Shown here piece by piece: positions 4,942-5,053 of a stretch of 5,053 bases of DNA (positions are counted from its first letter, which is position 1; every line of letters begins with the position of its first letter). Location: positions 1-5,053 of the forward strand of contig DAOVMN010000202.1 in assembly GCA_030630685.1 (NCBI GenBank), given 5' to 3'. The DNA comes from Thermoplasmata archaeon. GTDB lineage: Archaea > Thermoplasmatota > DAOVMN01. The translations under genes and the position numbers were made by a program. The notes under the pieces were generated by a model that had not been told where the DNA came from, made no database searches, and was given only the letters and a program-made list of their open reading frames with translations.

Positions 4942-5053
4942 ATGACAAATAAAGAACTCGATATTACAACTTTAGAAACCTGGCTCTGGGAAGCAGCCTG
5001 CAAAATTAGAGGTGAGATTGACGCAGCCAAGTACAAAGACTATATTTTACCCA
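4942..5053 (+). CDS. hsdM: Type I restriction-modification methyltransferase subunit HsdM (5' end only)
   Basis: The 37 codons present match the N-terminal helical domain (HsdM_N) of type I DNA methyltransferase subunits: LETWLWEAACKIRGEIDA followed by YKDYILP, after which the family normally continues LIFLKRLSD. HsdM methylates adenine in a bipartite target chosen by HsdS and is needed, with HsdR, for cleavage of unmodified DNA. The catalytic NPPY region lies beyond the window edge and cannot be checked. The ATG at 4942 has GGAGG seven bases upstream, and a stop in this frame at 4924 leaves no earlier start. hsdS and hsdR are expected to the right. The gene follows a repeat-rich control region and a gene relic, consistent with acquisition at this site (inference). 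Confidence 0.88.
   Translation, partial: MTNKELDITTLETWLWEAACKIRGEIDAAKYKDYILP

Overview
The window looks archaeal, most likely a methanogen-type euryarchaeon. The best evidence is a full-length archaeal-type tRNA-Phe wyosine-base enzyme (Taw1), whose six cluster cysteines sit at the Methanocaldococcus jannaschii positions. AT-rich TATA-like boxes lie about 26-30 bases ahead of inferred transcript starts, and clear GGAGG/GAGGTG ribosome-binding sites precede several genes. The lineage below Euryarchaeota is inference only.

Layout. (1) 1-168 is downstream intergenic sequence with a short ATCC-unit repeat array and a possible terminator for the leftward genes. (2) 169-1892 is a leftward two-gene operon of membrane proteins: a DUF368-family polyprenyl-phosphate transporter followed, with a 4-base ATGA overlap, by undecaprenyl-diphosphatase (UppP/BacA). 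Together they could dephosphorylate a polyprenyl-diphosphate carrier outside the cell and return the monophosphate across the membrane. (3) 1893-2072 is intergenic, with a dyad and a direct repeat. (4) 2073-3201 is a second leftward operon: an uncharacterised 54-residue protein with a strong ribosome-binding site, then taw1, with a good archaeal promoter at 3254-3261. (5) 3267-3729 is a decayed stretch holding a flavin-reductase fragment, an unassigned short ORF, a hairpin and an 11-bp inverted repeat. (6) 3730-4491 is a leftward TPR protein built from three copies of a two-TPR module, probably translated from a leaderless mRNA. (7) 4644-4832 is a rightward C-terminal remnant of a YggS-type PLP-binding protein with an in-frame stop. 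(8) 4833-4941 is a control region with a TATA box, a perfect 10-bp inverted repeat and an internal 11-bp direct repeat. It leads into the first 37 codons of a type I restriction-modification methyltransferase (hsdM) that runs off the right edge.

The left 3.2 kb reads as stable housekeeping sequence (lipid-carrier recycling and tRNA modification). The right 1.8 kb carries two different gene remnants around a TPR gene and borders a restriction-modification locus, which fits a site of gene loss and gain. The items most worth following are the coupled transporter/phosphatase operon, the unlisted 54-residue protein, the repeat architecture ahead of hsdM, and the two gene relics. I did not see a clear wholly new system.
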